Shown one piece after another: positions 1 through 9,933 of a stretch of 64,000 nucleotides of DNA (position 1 is the first letter of the stretch; each line of letters starts with the position of its first letter). The translations under genes were made by a program, and so were the position numbers. The notes beneath the pieces are model-generated. The model ran no database searches, had not been told where the DNA came from, and worked only from the letters and a program-made list of their open reading frames with translations. Source of the DNA: Yersinia vastinensis (GTDB lineage: Bacteria; Pseudomonadota; Gammaproteobacteria; Enterobacterales; Enterobacteriaceae); contig NZ_CACVAF010000006.1 in the NCBI RefSeq assembly GCF_902726565.1, positions 186,001 through 250,000 on the forward strand. The letters run 5' to 3'.

Positions 1-1
1 A

Positions 2-793
2 ATTATCTCCGGTGGGATCATTGCATTGGTTGGTTTTTGGGATGACCATGGGCATATTGCGGCTCGTTGGCGTCTTCTTGCCCACTTTTCTGCTGCGGCA
101 TTTTTATTATTTTGTTTAGGTGGTTTCCCTGTATTAACTTTCTCTGAATATACTCTTAATCTTGGGATATTGAGCAGTTTGTTTGGTTTACTATTTCTAG
201 TCTGGATGCTGAACCTCTATAACTTTATGGATGGTATTGACGGTTTAGCCAGTGCTCAAGCGGTAACTAGTTGTATTGGTGCAATCGTTATCTATTACAT
301 TAGCGCCGATCATATCGCACTAGATAATTATTTGGTTCTTTGGTTACTTGCGAGTACAGTTTTGGGCTTTTTATTGTGGAATTTTCCGCCAGCAAAAATA
401 TTTATGGGAGATGCAGGTAGCGGCTTTTTGGGGCTGGTTATAGGGGCTTTGGCGATAAACGCGGGATGGATAGAAACGAAGTTCTTCTTCTGTTGGCTAA
501 TTTTATTGGGTTTATTTATTGTTGATGCAACTTGGACTTTAATACGTAGAGTTCTTGGTGGGTTTAAAGTTTATGAAGCTCATCGAAGCCATGGTTACCA
601 AATTGCGTCCAGAAAATTTAAACGACATTTGCCCGTAACACTGTCTGCCATTGCTATTAATGTTATCTGGCTTTTCCCTATTGCACTTCTGGTTGGATTA
701 AATATTGTTAATCCGGTAGTTGCACTAATTATCTCTTATATCCCTCTTTTTTATATTGATTATAAACTTAATGCTGGAGTTAATAATAATTAA
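2..793 (+). CDS. wbcO: Undecaprenyl-phosphate sugar-1-phosphate transferase (WecA/WbcO family), 5' end missing
   Basis: The frame is open from base 2, so the start lies before the window; the visible part is about 263 residues. The family is polytopic and moves a sugar-1-phosphate from a UDP-sugar to undecaprenyl phosphate, starting a lipid-linked oligosaccharide at the inner membrane. Visible signatures are the Mg-binding region NLYNFMDGIDGLA, the motif NFPPAKIFMGDAGSGF and the cytoplasmic His-rich loop AHRSHGYQ, between many hydrophobic segments. It is followed by a WbpM-like dehydratase, a glycosyltransferase and an epimerase, the order I recall for the Y. enterocolitica outer-core cluster (wbcO-wbcP-wbcQ-gne). 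The family is clear; the symbol rests on gene order. Confidence 0.85.
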   Translation: MISGGIIALVGFWDDHGHIAARWRLLAHFSAAAFLLFCLGGFPVLTFSEYTLNLGILSSLFGLLFLVWMLNLYNFMDGIDGLASAQAVTSCIGAIVIYYISADHIALDNYLVLWLLASTVLGFLLWNFPPAKIFMGDAGSGFLGLVIGALAINAGWIETKFFFCWLILLGLFIVDATWTLIRRVLGGFKVYEAHRSHGYQIASRKFKRHLPVTLSAIAINVIWLFPIALLVGLNIVNPVVALIISYIPLFYIDYKLNAGVNNN

Positions 794-870
794 TTGATTG
801 GGTTTGTTGTCAGATAACTGGTTGCATCCGAATATTTAAAACGACGTATTCCGTCTTGGGTTGGTACTCT

Positions 871-2787
871 ATGTTCCTTGTTTTTTTATTATCTTTACCA
901 AGGCCTGTAAAACGAATCATTATGCTTTTGCTAGATACTATTCTTATTGCTTTAGCATACTGGGGCGCTTTTTGGGTACGATTGGATGTTGATAGTCCAT
1001 TTAGCAGTGTTGAACAGTGGGTCGCCTTGGCTGTAATTATACCACCGACTCTATTGGTATATATTCGTCTTGGTCTATATCGGACTGTATTACGTTATGT
1101 TAGTGCAAAAATTATCAGTACCGTACTTGTTGGTGTTGTGTTGTCCTCTGGTTTACTGGTATTGGGTTCCTATTTCCTAGGTGTGTACTTGCCAAGAACA
1201 GTATCCGTTATGTTCTTTATTTTCTCGTTAGTGCTAATCTGTGGTTCTCGGATATTCTTCCGAATGCTATTAAACTATGGTGTTAGGGGGCAGGTTCCAG
1301 TCGTTATTTATGGTGCAGGTGCATCTGGCCGACAATTAGTACCTGCACTTATGCAAGCAAGTGAATACTTCCCAATCGCCTTTGTTGATGATAATCCTAA
1401 ACTACATAAAGCTGTTATCCATGGTGTGACAGTTTATCCCTCAGAAAAACTTGAATATTTAGTTGGCCGTTATGGCATAAAGAAAGTATTACTGGCGATG
1501 CCAAGTGTTAGCCAAAGTCAGCGCAGAGCCGTGATAAGTAAACTTGAAAATCTTTCTTGTGAAGTTCTATCTATTCCTGGTATGTCTGACTTAGTTGAAG
1601 GTCGAGCACAAATCAGTAGTTTAAAGAAAGTGTCAATAGAGGAACTTCTCGGAAGAGATCCTGTCGAGCCGGATGAAAAGTTGTTAGCTAAAAATATCAC
1701 CGACAAAGTCGTTATGGTGACCGGCGCTGGGGGGTCAATTGGCTCAGAATTATGCCGCCAAATTATTGTTGAAAAACCAACTTTACTCATTCTTTTTGAT
1801 ATTTCTGAGTTTTCACTTTATTCCATTGAAAATGAAATTGCTGCAATTTGTAGACATCATCATATTGATACAAAATTTGTGGCACTACTTGGTTCTGTAC
1901 AAAGTGAAAAGCGCTTAATTCAAGTCATGTCTAGTTTCAACGTGAATACAGTATACCATGCCGCCGCTTATAAACATGTCCCTCTGGTTGAAAATAATGT
2001 TATTGAAGGGGTGAAAAATAATATATTTGGTACGCTTTGTTGCGCTAAAGCGGCAATAAAATCTGAGGTGGAAAAGTTTGTTTTAATTTCTACAGATAAA
2101 GCAGTTCGGCCAACCAATACTATGGGAGCAACCAAACGGATGGCTGAACTTGTATTGCAGGCATTATCTAAAGAACAGGATAAGACTAAATTTTGTATGG
2201 TTCGCTTTGGTAATGTTCTTGGATCTTCAGGTTCTGTTGTACCGCTTTTTAAGAAACAGATCGCTGAGGGAGGGCCAATAACGCTAACCCATAAAGATAT
2301 TATTCGCTACTTCATGACCATTCCAGAAGCAGCTCAACTTGTTATTCAAGCTGGTGCTATGGGGCAAGGAGGGGATGTTTTTGTATTGGATATGGGCGAT
2401 CCGGTTAAGATTATTGATTTGGCAAAACGTATGATTAACCTTTCAGGTCTTTCAATTAAGAGTGAAGATAATCCTGAAGGTGATATTGCAATAGAGATCT
2501 CAGGTTTACGCCCTGGTGAGAAATTATATGAAGAGTTACTCATTGGTGAATCTGTACAGAACACTTATCATCCACGAATTATGACTGCAACTGAAGTTAT
2601 GCTTGCATGGAGTGATTTGAATATTTTACTAAACAAAATTGAAGCTGCTTGCAATGACTTTAATTATGAGTCTATTCGCTCTTTATTATTAGAAGCGCCC
2701 GCAGGATTTCAACCTACAGATGGTATCTGCGATATAGTTTGGCAGAAGACTCACGAAGGAAATGCAAAAAATATAACAGTCCATTGA
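871..2787 (+). CDS. wbcP: Membrane-bound UDP-GlcNAc 4,6-dehydratase (WbpM/FlaA1-like)
   Basis: About 638 residues. Four or so N-terminal membrane segments (first ~140 residues) are followed by a CoA-binding-like Rossmann region (VIYGAGASGRQL) and then the catalytic SDR domain with the NAD(P) motif VTGAGGSIGSEL. The usual YxxxK of SDR enzymes is replaced by MxxxK (TMGATK, after STDKAVRP), as in the large WbpM/PglF dehydratases. It should turn UDP-GlcNAc into a 4-keto-6-deoxy sugar nucleotide for the outer core. An upstream TTG at 856 is in frame, but the ATG at 871 begins the normal hydrophobic N-terminus and was preferred; no strong ribosome site decides. It lies 77 bp after wbcO in the same operon. 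Confidence 0.88.
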   Translation: MFLVFLLSLPRPVKRIIMLLLDTILIALAYWGAFWVRLDVDSPFSSVEQWVALAVIIPPTLLVYIRLGLYRTVLRYVSAKIISTVLVGVVLSSGLLVLGSYFLGVYLPRTVSVMFFIFSLVLICGSRIFFRMLLNYGVRGQVPVVIYGAGASGRQLVPALMQASEYFPIAFVDDNPKLHKAVIHGVTVYPSEKLEYLVGRYGIKKVLLAMPSVSQSQRRAVISKLENLSCEVLSIPGMSDLVEGRAQISSLKKVSIEELLGRDPVEPDEKLLAKNITDKVVMVTGAGGSIGSELCRQIIVEKPTLLILFDISEFSLYSIENEIAAICRHHHIDTKFVALLGSVQSEKRLIQVMSSFNVNTVYHAAAYKHVPLVENNVIEGVKNNIFGTLCCAKAAIKSEVEKFVLISTDKAVRPTNTMGATKRMAELVLQALSKEQDKTKFCMVRFGNVLGSSGSVVPLFKKQIAEGGPITLTHKDIIRYFMTIPEAAQLVIQAGAMGQGGDVFVLDMGDPVKIIDLAKRMINLSGLSIKSEDNPEGDIAIEISGLRPGEKLYEELLIGESVQNTYHPRIMTATEVMLAWSDLNILLNKIEAACNDFNYESIRSLLLEAPAGFQPTDGICDIVWQKTHEGNAKNITVH

Positions 2788-2842
2788 GAGTGTTGAGGCT
2801 GTTCTCTCGTCATATTTGCATTTTATTGTTTATGGAAAAGAT

Positions 2843-3862
2843 ATGAAAAATATTGCATTTGTCATCACAAAGTCAATCATTGGTGGAGCCCAAGGCTGGG
2901 TTCTTGAGCAAGTAAAATTACTTAAAGATGATTGTAAGATTATTTTAATAACTTCTGAGCCAGGTTGGTTAACTGAAACAATTATTTGCGATAAAGTCGT
3001 TATTATTCCAGAGATCAGAAAAATGGCCAGTATTAAGGCTATCTACTCTTTATATAAGACTCTTAAAGAAAATAAGGTTGATATTGTTGTCTCTAGCTCT
3101 GCAAATGCAGGTCTTTACAGTCGATTAGCTCGTTTGTTCTTACGTTTTCGTGGTGTCTATGTTTCCCATGGCTGGTCATGTATCTACAATGGGAATGTAT
3201 TGAAATTTATTTTTTGCTATATTGAAAAGTTATTATCGAATATTACTGATGTTATCTGGTGTGTTTCTCAAAGTGATGCTGATAAGGCTATAAATATTAT
3301 TGGTATCAAGCCTGAAAAAATCATGACTCAACTTAATGCAATTACACCATTGGTTGAGAGAGCCGATCGTCCTTGCCAAAATAAAATCATTTATGTTTGT
3401 CGGTTAGCCTATCCTAAACGACCTGATTTGATGTTAAAGGTAGCCGCATCTAACCCTCAATATAACCTAGATGTTGTTGGTGATGGTGAATATTATCAAG
3501 ATCTAAAAAAAGAATATGATGATTATAAAAACATTCATTTCTATGGTGAGATAAAGGGATTTGATAAATTTAATGAGTATGATGTATTTGTATTAACATC
3601 AGAAAGTGAAGGTTTACCCATGGCAGCGATTGAAGCGACTAGTGCCTGCTTACCCGTTATTCTGAGTGATGTCGGTGGTTGTGGTGAGGTTGTCGATCAA
3701 AATGGCATCTTAATTGAAAATACAACAGAAGCGCTAGAGTCAGCGCTTAATACTGTATTTTCAAATTATGAGTCATTCTATAAAGCAGCTCAGAAACAAA
3801 AGAGTAAGTTTGATATAAATAATGTTAAAAATAAGTGTCGTGAAATTATTCTTGGTCAATGA
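2843..3862 (+). CDS. wbcQ: Glycosyltransferase family 4 (outer core)
   Basis: 339 residues with the two-Rossmann GT-B layout. The N-terminal half has the acceptor-side glycine motif IIGGAQGWV; the C-terminal half has the GT4 nucleotide-sugar signature TSESEGLPMAAIEA, with the conserved ExxxxxxxE spacing. It would add one sugar to the lipid-linked outer-core unit on the cytoplasmic face. The ATG at 2843 has GGAAAAG upstream and is preferred to the in-frame TTG at 2816. AT-rich like its neighbours, which is usual for surface-sugar genes. The family is secure; donor and acceptor cannot be read from the sequence. Confidence 0.82.
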   Translation: MKNIAFVITKSIIGGAQGWVLEQVKLLKDDCKIILITSEPGWLTETIICDKVVIIPEIRKMASIKAIYSLYKTLKENKVDIVVSSSANAGLYSRLARLFLRFRGVYVSHGWSCIYNGNVLKFIFCYIEKLLSNITDVIWCVSQSDADKAINIIGIKPEKIMTQLNAITPLVERADRPCQNKIIYVCRLAYPKRPDLMLKVAASNPQYNLDVVGDGEYYQDLKKEYDDYKNIHFYGEIKGFDKFNEYDVFVLTSESEGLPMAAIEATSACLPVILSDVGGCGEVVDQNGILIENTTEALESALNTVFSNYESFYKAAQKQKSKFDINNVKNKCREIILGQ

Positions 3863-3898
3863 ATTCTGTTCAAATACCTCAAATACAATAGGTGCATT

Positions 3899-4909
3899 AT
3901 GACTATTTTAGTAACTGGTGGTGCAGGATATATTGGCTCACATACAGTATTAACATTATTAGAACAAGGCAACGATGTTGTTGTGTTAGATAATTTATCT
4001 AATGCTTCGGTAGAGTCACTGCGACGTGTAGCCGAAATTACGGGCCGAAGTGCAATATTTTATGAGGGCGATGTACTCGATAGGCATTGCCTAAAAAAAA
4101 TATTTTCTGAACATAAAATAGATGCTGTCATTCATTTTGCTGGTTTAAAATCAGTAGGTGAATCGGTTATTAAGCCGATTGAATATTATCAAAATAACGT
4201 TACCGGCTCGCTGCTCTTGCTAGAAGAGATGGTCAGTGCTGGTGTAACAAAACTAATATTTAGCTCATCTGCAACTGTATATGGTGATCCAGAGTTTGTT
4301 CCTTTGACAGAAAACGCACGCATCGGTGGTACGACAAACCCTTATGGCTCATCTAAAGTCATGGTTGAGCAAATACTGAAAGATTTCTCTGTCGCGCACC
4401 CAGACTTCTCCATCAGCGCATTACGTTATTTTAATCCTGTAGGTGCTCATCCATCTGGGTTAATTGGCGAGGATCCAAATGGGAAACCTAACAATTTGTT
4501 GCCTTTTATCACGCAAGTTGCTATTGGAAAACTCCCTAAGTTAGCTGTCTATGGTGATGATTATCCTACAGTAGATGGTTCAGGGGTTCGTGATTATATC
4601 CATGTTATGGATCTTGCTGAAGGGCATCTTTGTGCACTGAATAAACTAACGACAGGATTTAAGGTTTATAATCTCGGCTCGGGCGTTGGGTATTCTGTGT
4701 TACAGATGATTAATGAGTTTGAACGTATATCGGGTAAAAAAATTCCTTATGAGATAGTCGCACGACGGTCTGGCGATATCGCCGAATGTTGGGCGAGTGC
4801 GAAATTAGCATTTAACGAGTTGGGTTGGGAAGCCAAAAGAAACTTAACCGATATGCTAACAGATGCATGGAATTGGCAGCAGCGTAATCCAAATGGTTAT
4901 GCGCGCTGA
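3899..4909 (+). CDS. gne: UDP-N-acetylglucosamine / UDP-glucose 4-epimerase (GalE family)
   Basis: 336 residues, the usual GalE length. The NAD motif [11 protein letters not shown] is at the N-terminus, the catalytic Ser is in SSSATVYG, and the Tyr/Lys pair is in NPYGSSK. The C-terminal substrate motif [13 protein letters not shown] is present. In Y. enterocolitica the epimerase at this site was named Gne because it makes UDP-GalNAc for the outer core; sequence alone does not separate Gne from GalE. It starts 36 bp after wbcQ with AGGTG before the ATG, so it is probably the last gene of the operon, ahead of gsk. Confidence 0.85.
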   Translation: MTILVTGGAGYIGSHTVLTLLEQGNDVVVLDNLSNASVESLRRVAEITGRSAIFYEGDVLDRHCLKKIFSEHKIDAVIHFAGLKSVGESVIKPIEYYQNNVTGSLLLLEEMVSAGVTKLIFSSSATVYGDPEFVPLTENARIGGTTNPYGSSKVMVEQILKDFSVAHPDFSISALRYFNPVGAHPSGLIGEDPNGKPNNLLPFITQVAIGKLPKLAVYGDDYPTVDGSGVRDYIHVMDLAEGHLCALNKLTTGFKVYNLGSGVGYSVLQMINEFERISGKKIPYEIVARRSGDIAECWASAKLAFNELGWEAKRNLTDMLTDAWNWQQRNPNGYAR

Positions 4910-4971
4910 ATCCCAGATGACTTGTGCTAAAATTCTTTATCTTTTCATTTCTAAATTTGTAACTCATAACA

Positions 4972-6276
4972 ATGAAATTTCCTGGCAAACGCAAATCTAA
5001 ACACTATTTTCCTGTTAATGCTCGCGATCCCTTATTGCAGCCAGCTCAAACAGAAAATGAAGTGAGTACATCTTATATTGTTGGCATTGATCAGACGCTG
5101 GTTGATATTGAAGCGAAGGTCGATGAGGACTTTATTGCGCGTTATGGTTTGAGCCAAGGGCACTCTTTGGTGATTGAAGATGATGTTGCTGAACGCCTTT
5201 ATCAGGAGCTCACGGCCAAGGGATTAATTACGCATGAGTTTGCTGGCGGTACCATTGGCAATACGTTACATAACTATTCCGTACTGGCTGATGATCGTTC
5301 AATTTTGTTGGGTACGATGTGTAGTAATATTAAGATTGGTAGCTATGCCTATCGCTACCTGTGCAATACCTCAAGTAGTACTGATTTGAATTACTTACAG
5401 GCCGTTGATGGTGCTATTGGCCGCTGCTTTACTTTAATTACGGACAATGGTGAGCGGACATTTGCCATCAGCCCGGGGCAAATGAATCAATTGCGGCCAG
5501 AAAGCATTCCTGAGGATGTTATTGCTGGGGCATCAGCGCTAGTTCTTACCGCTTATCTGGTGCGCTGTAAACCTGGAGAGCCGATGCCAGATGCGACGAT
5601 GCAGGCAATTCGTTATGCGAAGAAGCATAATGTGCCTGTGGTGATGACTCTGGGAACAAAATACGTCATTGCAGATAATCCGCAGTGGTGGCGTGATTTC
5701 CTTAATGAGCATGTTTCTATCGTCGCAATGAATGAAGATGAGGCTTATGAGCTGACGGGCCTAAATGATCCGTTAATGGCCTCTGATATGGCATTGAACT
5801 GGGTTGATTTGGTTCTGTGTACTGCTGGCCCTAATGGTCTTTATATGGCGGGCTATACAGAAGAAGCTAATAAACGGCAGACACAGCACCCTTTACTCCC
5901 CGGCGCTATTGCCGAATTTAACTTGTATGAATTCAGTCGAGCAATGCGTAAAGAGCATTGTGATAACCCATTACGTATTTATTCTCACATTGCTCCCTAT
6001 ATGGGGGGACCTGAGAAAATAATGAATACCAATGGGGCTGGTGATGGTGCTTTATCAGCTTTGCTGCATGACATTGCTGCTAATGGTTATCACCGTAATA
6101 ATGTTCCTAACTCAAGTAAACATGTACGTAGTTATCTGAGTTACTCTTCCTTGGCGCAAGTGTGCAAATATGCCAATCGGGTCAGCTATCAAGTATTGAA
6201 TCAACATTCACCACGTTTAACTCGTGGATTGCCTGAGAGAGAAGACAGTTTGGAAGAGTCTTACTGGGAGCGATAA
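4972..6276 (+). CDS. gsk: Inosine-guanosine kinase
   Basis: 434 residues, the E. coli Gsk length. A PfkB/ribokinase-family enzyme that phosphorylates inosine and guanosine for purine salvage in the cytoplasm. The substrate-side motif GGTIGNTLHNYS and the C-terminal ATP and catalytic-base motif NTNGAGDGALSALL (GAGD) are both present. gsk marks the right border of the O-antigen or outer-core region in Yersinia. It is followed by a strong terminator and is convergent with rosB. Confidence 0.95.
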   Translation: MKFPGKRKSKHYFPVNARDPLLQPAQTENEVSTSYIVGIDQTLVDIEAKVDEDFIARYGLSQGHSLVIEDDVAERLYQELTAKGLITHEFAGGTIGNTLHNYSVLADDRSILLGTMCSNIKIGSYAYRYLCNTSSSTDLNYLQAVDGAIGRCFTLITDNGERTFAISPGQMNQLRPESIPEDVIAGASALVLTAYLVRCKPGEPMPDATMQAIRYAKKHNVPVVMTLGTKYVIADNPQWWRDFLNEHVSIVAMNEDEAYELTGLNDPLMASDMALNWVDLVLCTAGPNGLYMAGYTEEANKRQTQHPLLPGAIAEFNLYEFSRAMRKEHCDNPLRIYSHIAPYMGGPEKIMNTNGAGDGALSALLHDIAANGYHRNNVPNSSKHVRSYLSYSSLAQVCKYANRVSYQVLNQHSPRLTRGLPEREDSLEESYWER

Positions 6277-6307
6277 TTTACGTCGCGCCGAACATCAAAA
6301 ATAATGA

Positions 6308-6332
6308 GGGCCAGCTTATGCTGGCCCTTTTT
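6308..6332 (+). terminator. Rho-independent terminator after gsk
   Basis: Perfect 8-bp stem GGGCCAGC / GCTGGCCC with a TTAT loop, followed by five T. It closes the gsk transcript. The other strand has only a broken T-run, so termination of the convergent rosB is less certain. Confidence 0.9.
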
Positions 6333-6368
6333 GTCTATATGGCGTGAAATCATCGCCATCGAAACGAT

Positions 6369-8060
6369 TTAGATTGGGCAAATCGGGCGCTTATCATCCT
6401 CGGTTAGTGTTTCTATTTTCAGCATATTAAGCATGCTATTGGCAATTTCACGTTCACCCATAACAACCTGATTCGCACCGCGATCCGAAATATAAACCAC
6501 TTCGTCGTCATAATGTGCGCGTGCAATAATTTCAAGGTCTGGTCGCTTAATTCTGGCAGACGCGACTATCTCTCCAGCTTCGTAGCCATTTGGAATGGTT
6601 AGCAATAACCAGCGTGCGCAATCCAGACGTGCCAGTGACATTATATCAGCGCTAGCAGCATTCCCTAATACGGCATTAATACCCTGTTCACGTAGCGCTT
6701 CAACTCTTGGTCGGGAATTTTCAATGACGACCAGTGGAATGCCCGCAGCATTCAGTTTTGCCCCTAATAAGCTACCGACTCGACCATAGCCAACCAATAA
6801 TGCATGGTTACACAAGTCGACAGGGATCTGTTTTTCTTCTTCTACGGCTTCTTCCAGAATCAGATCTTCCATCGTCTCATTTTTGGCTAAATAGCGGTCT
6901 AGCAAGGTGAAAAGCAGGGGGTTGAGCATAATGGATAAAATTGCGCTAGCCAGCACTAAATTACGGCCCTGTTCTGACATCAAACCAAGGGAAATCCCAA
7001 GCCCTGCCAAAATAAAGGCGAACTCTCCAATTTGCGCCAGACTGACTGAGATGGTCAGTGCAGTGCGTTTGGAGTGACCAAACATGCGTACCAATATGAA
7101 TGCTGCAGCAGATTTACCGAAGATGATGATAGCCAGCGAAGCTAACACGGTTAACGGCTCATGCACCAAAATCATCGGATCAAACAGCATCCCAACAGAG
7201 ACAAAGAACAGTACGGCGAATGCGTCGCGTAGTGGCAAAGTATCTTGCGCAGCACGGTGGCTGAGTTCAGATTCATTCAAGACCATTCCGGCGAAGAATG
7301 CACCCAGAGCGAAGGAGACATCGAACAACCCGACAGCGCCGTAGGCAATACCGAGAGCTAATACCAGCACGGCCAGAGTAAATAACTCACGGGAACCCGT
7401 GCTGGCAGTTTTGGCCAGTATCCACGGGACCAATCGGCGACCGACAACAATCATCAAGGTAATGAAAGCGATAACTTTACCGATGGTAATGGCCAGCTCA
7501 GTGAACAGTTGGCCCAAACTGGTGGTTTCGTTCCCCATGACGCCTGCAAATGCCGGCAAGAGGACTAATGTCAGTACCATTGCCAAATCTTCAACAATCA
7601 GCCAGCCAATCGCAATTTGCCCTCGTTGGCTATCAATCAGTTGCCGCTCTTCCAATGCTCGTAGCAATACCACTGTACTGGCGGTTGATAGACAAAGACC
7701 GAAGACAAATCCTGTCATCAAATCCCAGCCTAATAAATGCGATAGCCCCATACCCAGTAAGGTAGCGACAGCAATTTGCGCTACGGCTCCGGGGATGGCG
7801 ATGGCTTTTACGGCGAGAAGATCTTTAAGTGAGAAGTGAAGCCCAACACCAAACATCAACAAAATAACACCAATTTCAGCCAGTTCAGGAGCTAATGAGG
7901 TATCAGCAACAAAACCTGGCGTGAATGGCCCGGCAAGCACCCCTGCAGCAAGATATCCCACCAGAGGTGAGATGCGCAGGCGATGAGCCAGAGTGCCCAA
8001 AAGGAAGGCGAGAACAAGGCCTCCGACAATCGTGGTAATTAAGGGTGTTGAGTGGTGCAT
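6369..8060 (-). CDS. rosB: Cation/proton antiporter YbaL / RosB (KefB-type, CPA2)
   Basis: 563 residues: about 12 hydrophobic segments of the Na/H-exchanger fold (residues ~1-385), then a TrkA-N NAD-binding domain (LLVGYGRVGSLLGAKL, from ~415). It is the counterpart of E. coli YbaL. In Y. enterocolitica the RosA/RosB pair was described as a temperature-induced efflux pump and potassium antiporter giving resistance to cationic antimicrobial peptides. The ATG at 8060 has GGAG upstream. It lies downstream of rosA on the same strand, but the 391-bp gap holds an ERIC repeat and a hairpin. Confidence 0.88.
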   Translation of the reverse strand: MHHSTPLITTIVGGLVLAFLLGTLAHRLRISPLVGYLAAGVLAGPFTPGFVADTSLAPELAEIGVILLMFGVGLHFSLKDLLAVKAIAIPGAVAQIAVATLLGMGLSHLLGWDLMTGFVFGLCLSTASTVVLLRALEERQLIDSQRGQIAIGWLIVEDLAMVLTLVLLPAFAGVMGNETTSLGQLFTELAITIGKVIAFITLMIVVGRRLVPWILAKTASTGSRELFTLAVLVLALGIAYGAVGLFDVSFALGAFFAGMVLNESELSHRAAQDTLPLRDAFAVLFFVSVGMLFDPMILVHEPLTVLASLAIIIFGKSAAAFILVRMFGHSKRTALTISVSLAQIGEFAFILAGLGISLGLMSEQGRNLVLASAILSIMLNPLLFTLLDRYLAKNETMEDLILEEAVEEEKQIPVDLCNHALLVGYGRVGSLLGAKLNAAGIPLVVIENSRPRVEALREQGINAVLGNAASADIMSLARLDCARWLLLTIPNGYEAGEIVASARIKRPDLEIIARAHYDDEVVYISDRGANQVVMGEREIANSMLNMLKIETLTEDDKRPICPI

Positions 8061-8079
8061 CCAGACTCCTTCTCGTGAC

Positions 8080-8235
8080 TACCCGTTATTTTTCAAATTA
8101 CAGGCGTGTTGGCTGTGTTCAATGACTAAAGTCACTTACCTGGGTAAGTTCATCAGGGTTTTTGAGCTTCATAAGAGGCTCACTCTTCGGGCCGGTGTTT
8201 GCCACCTTCCTGCATGTTAAATCGATGGGTATATA
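8080..8235. repeat. ERIC-like intergenic repeat between rosA and rosB
   Basis: About 155 bp with imperfect inverted termini (TACCC...GGGTATA) and the ERIC core with paired blocks resembling AGTCACTTAC...GTAAG. It aligns by eye with a second copy at 22441-22570 (shared TTTCAAATT, GTGTTGGCTGT, CCTGCAT). It lies in the transcribed gap of the rosAB pair, so it should fold in the mRNA just before rosB. Confidence 0.75.
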
Positions 8236-8405
8236 CAGAGCGACAAGCATTTCACAGCAATAACATCAGTTTATTGCATTTATGCGATCAATGCGCGATA
8301 AAATTTCATTTTTTATCAAGAAAAGTCTAGTTTGGCACGAAAATTGTTTGAAGTGGTTGTTTGTCGTGGACTTGATGTTTTCATCTCGATAATGCAGGGG
8401 ACTCT

Positions 8406-8433
8406 CCCGACTGAAACACATGTCTCAGTCGGG
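8406..8433. repeat. Hairpin between rosA and rosB
   Basis: Perfect 9-bp inverted repeat CCCGACTGA / TCAGTCGGG with a 10-base loop, 18 bp after the rosA stop. No T-run follows on the minus strand, so it is not a standard terminator; it may protect the rosA 3' end. Confidence 0.6.
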
Positions 8434-8451
8434 ATTATAAGGTTATTACTA

Positions 8452-9666
8452 TTACTTATCTTCTATATTAGGCAGTAAGGCAGTAAATATCCCCAGTAAT
8501 GGTAAGAATGCACATATTTGGTAAACCAATTCGATACTGGTTAAATCAGCAACATACCCTAGTACAGCCGCACCTAACCCCCCCATACCGAAAGCAAAAC
8601 CGAAGAATAAACCAGAAACCATACCGACTTTTCCTGGGATCAGCTCTTGCGCGTACACCAGTATGGCCGAGAAGGCCGATGCGAGGATTACACCAATGAT
8701 CACGGTTAAAATCCCAATCCAATACAAAGATGCATAGGGTAAAATGAGTGTAAATGGCGCTACGCCTAAGATTGACCCCCAAATAACATATTTTCTCCCA
8801 ATCCGATCGCCAAGAGGGCCGCCAATAATAGTGCCAGCGGCTACGGCAAAGAGGAAAACAAACAAATGTATCTGGGCGTTTTGTACCGAAACTCCAAACT
8901 TATGCATCAGATAAAAGGTGTAATAGCTGCTGATACTAGTCAAATAGAAGTATTTAGAGAATATCAGCACCATCAAGATAGCTAATGTGCTAATAACTGT
9001 CTTTTTTGGCAGTACTTTTGCCGATGAGACTTTTATGGCTTTGCCATGGCTGGCTCTTTGTTGTTGCTGATACCATTTACTGACTTGCAGTAGCACCACG
9101 ATCGCCAGTAATGCCGCGAGTGAGAACCAACCAACGTTGCCTTTACCATAAGGTGCAATCAGAATTGCGGCTAGCAGTGGGCCAAGAGCACTACCGAAGT
9201 TGCCACCAACTTGAAAAATGGATTGAGCCATACCATGACGCCCACCAGAGGCCATCCGGGCGACTCGCGAAGATTCTGGGTGGAATACTGAAGAGCCGGT
9301 CCCGACCAACGCCGCTGCCAGTAAAACCACAGGGAAAGTCGTGGCAACAGCCAACAACAAAATACCTGATAGGGTAAATCCCATACCGATGGGCAATGAG
9401 TAGGGTTGTGGATGTTTATCTGTATACAGGCCAATCAATGGCTGTAACAGTGAGGCGGTAAGCTGGTAAGTCAGAGTAATTAACCCGATTTGGGCAAAAC
9501 TCAGTGAAAACTCGGCTTGTAAGAGAGGATAAATCGCCAAAATCAGCGATTGAATCATATCGTTGAGCAAGTGAGATACGCTGATCGCACCTAAAATAGA
9601 GAATGAGGTGCGTTTTACGGAGGCAGTAACGGAGGGTGGGAATTCCGTCTCAGAGCGATCGGTCAT
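8452..9666 (-). CDS. rosA: MFS efflux transporter RosA / Fsr (fosmidomycin resistance family)
   Basis: 404 residues with the 12-segment MFS pattern; E. coli Fsr has almost the same length. The start of the transporter domain (ILGAISVSHLLNDMIQSLIL) and the MFS inter-helix motif GDRIGRKYV are present. It is an inner-membrane, proton-driven drug or peptide exporter. The ATG at 9666 was chosen; a GTG at 9693 is in frame, and neither has a clear ribosome site, so a nine-residue extension is possible. It is the upstream gene of the rosA-rosB pair and diverges from ushA. Confidence 0.88.
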   Translation of the reverse strand: MTDRSETEFPPSVTASVKRTSFSILGAISVSHLLNDMIQSLILAIYPLLQAEFSLSFAQIGLITLTYQLTASLLQPLIGLYTDKHPQPYSLPIGMGFTLSGILLLAVATTFPVVLLAAALVGTGSSVFHPESSRVARMASGGRHGMAQSIFQVGGNFGSALGPLLAAILIAPYGKGNVGWFSLAALLAIVVLLQVSKWYQQQQRASHGKAIKVSSAKVLPKKTVISTLAILMVLIFSKYFYLTSISSYYTFYLMHKFGVSVQNAQIHLFVFLFAVAAGTIIGGPLGDRIGRKYVIWGSILGVAPFTLILPYASLYWIGILTVIIGVILASAFSAILVYAQELIPGKVGMVSGLFFGFAFGMGGLGAAVLGYVADLTSIELVYQICAFLPLLGIFTALLPNIEDK

Positions 9667-9933
9667 AGTGAGTATTCGCCTAATAATTTTCACTGTTAAT
9701 AATATGTTGGTAACGAATACATATTATGCAGTTCGGACGATTTTTACTACTCCTGACATTCTTTGATATCTATTCCAAAGTTATGAAATTGATAGCGGCA
9801 CTATCATATTACAATACAAAGTGTGTCACAGTATGGTCTTGATTTATCGTGGTATTAATATATACCACTCAAACTTCACTCATTAGACTGGCATTGATGG
9901 TGTCGGTTTTTAACGACAATATGGAGATTTGCC

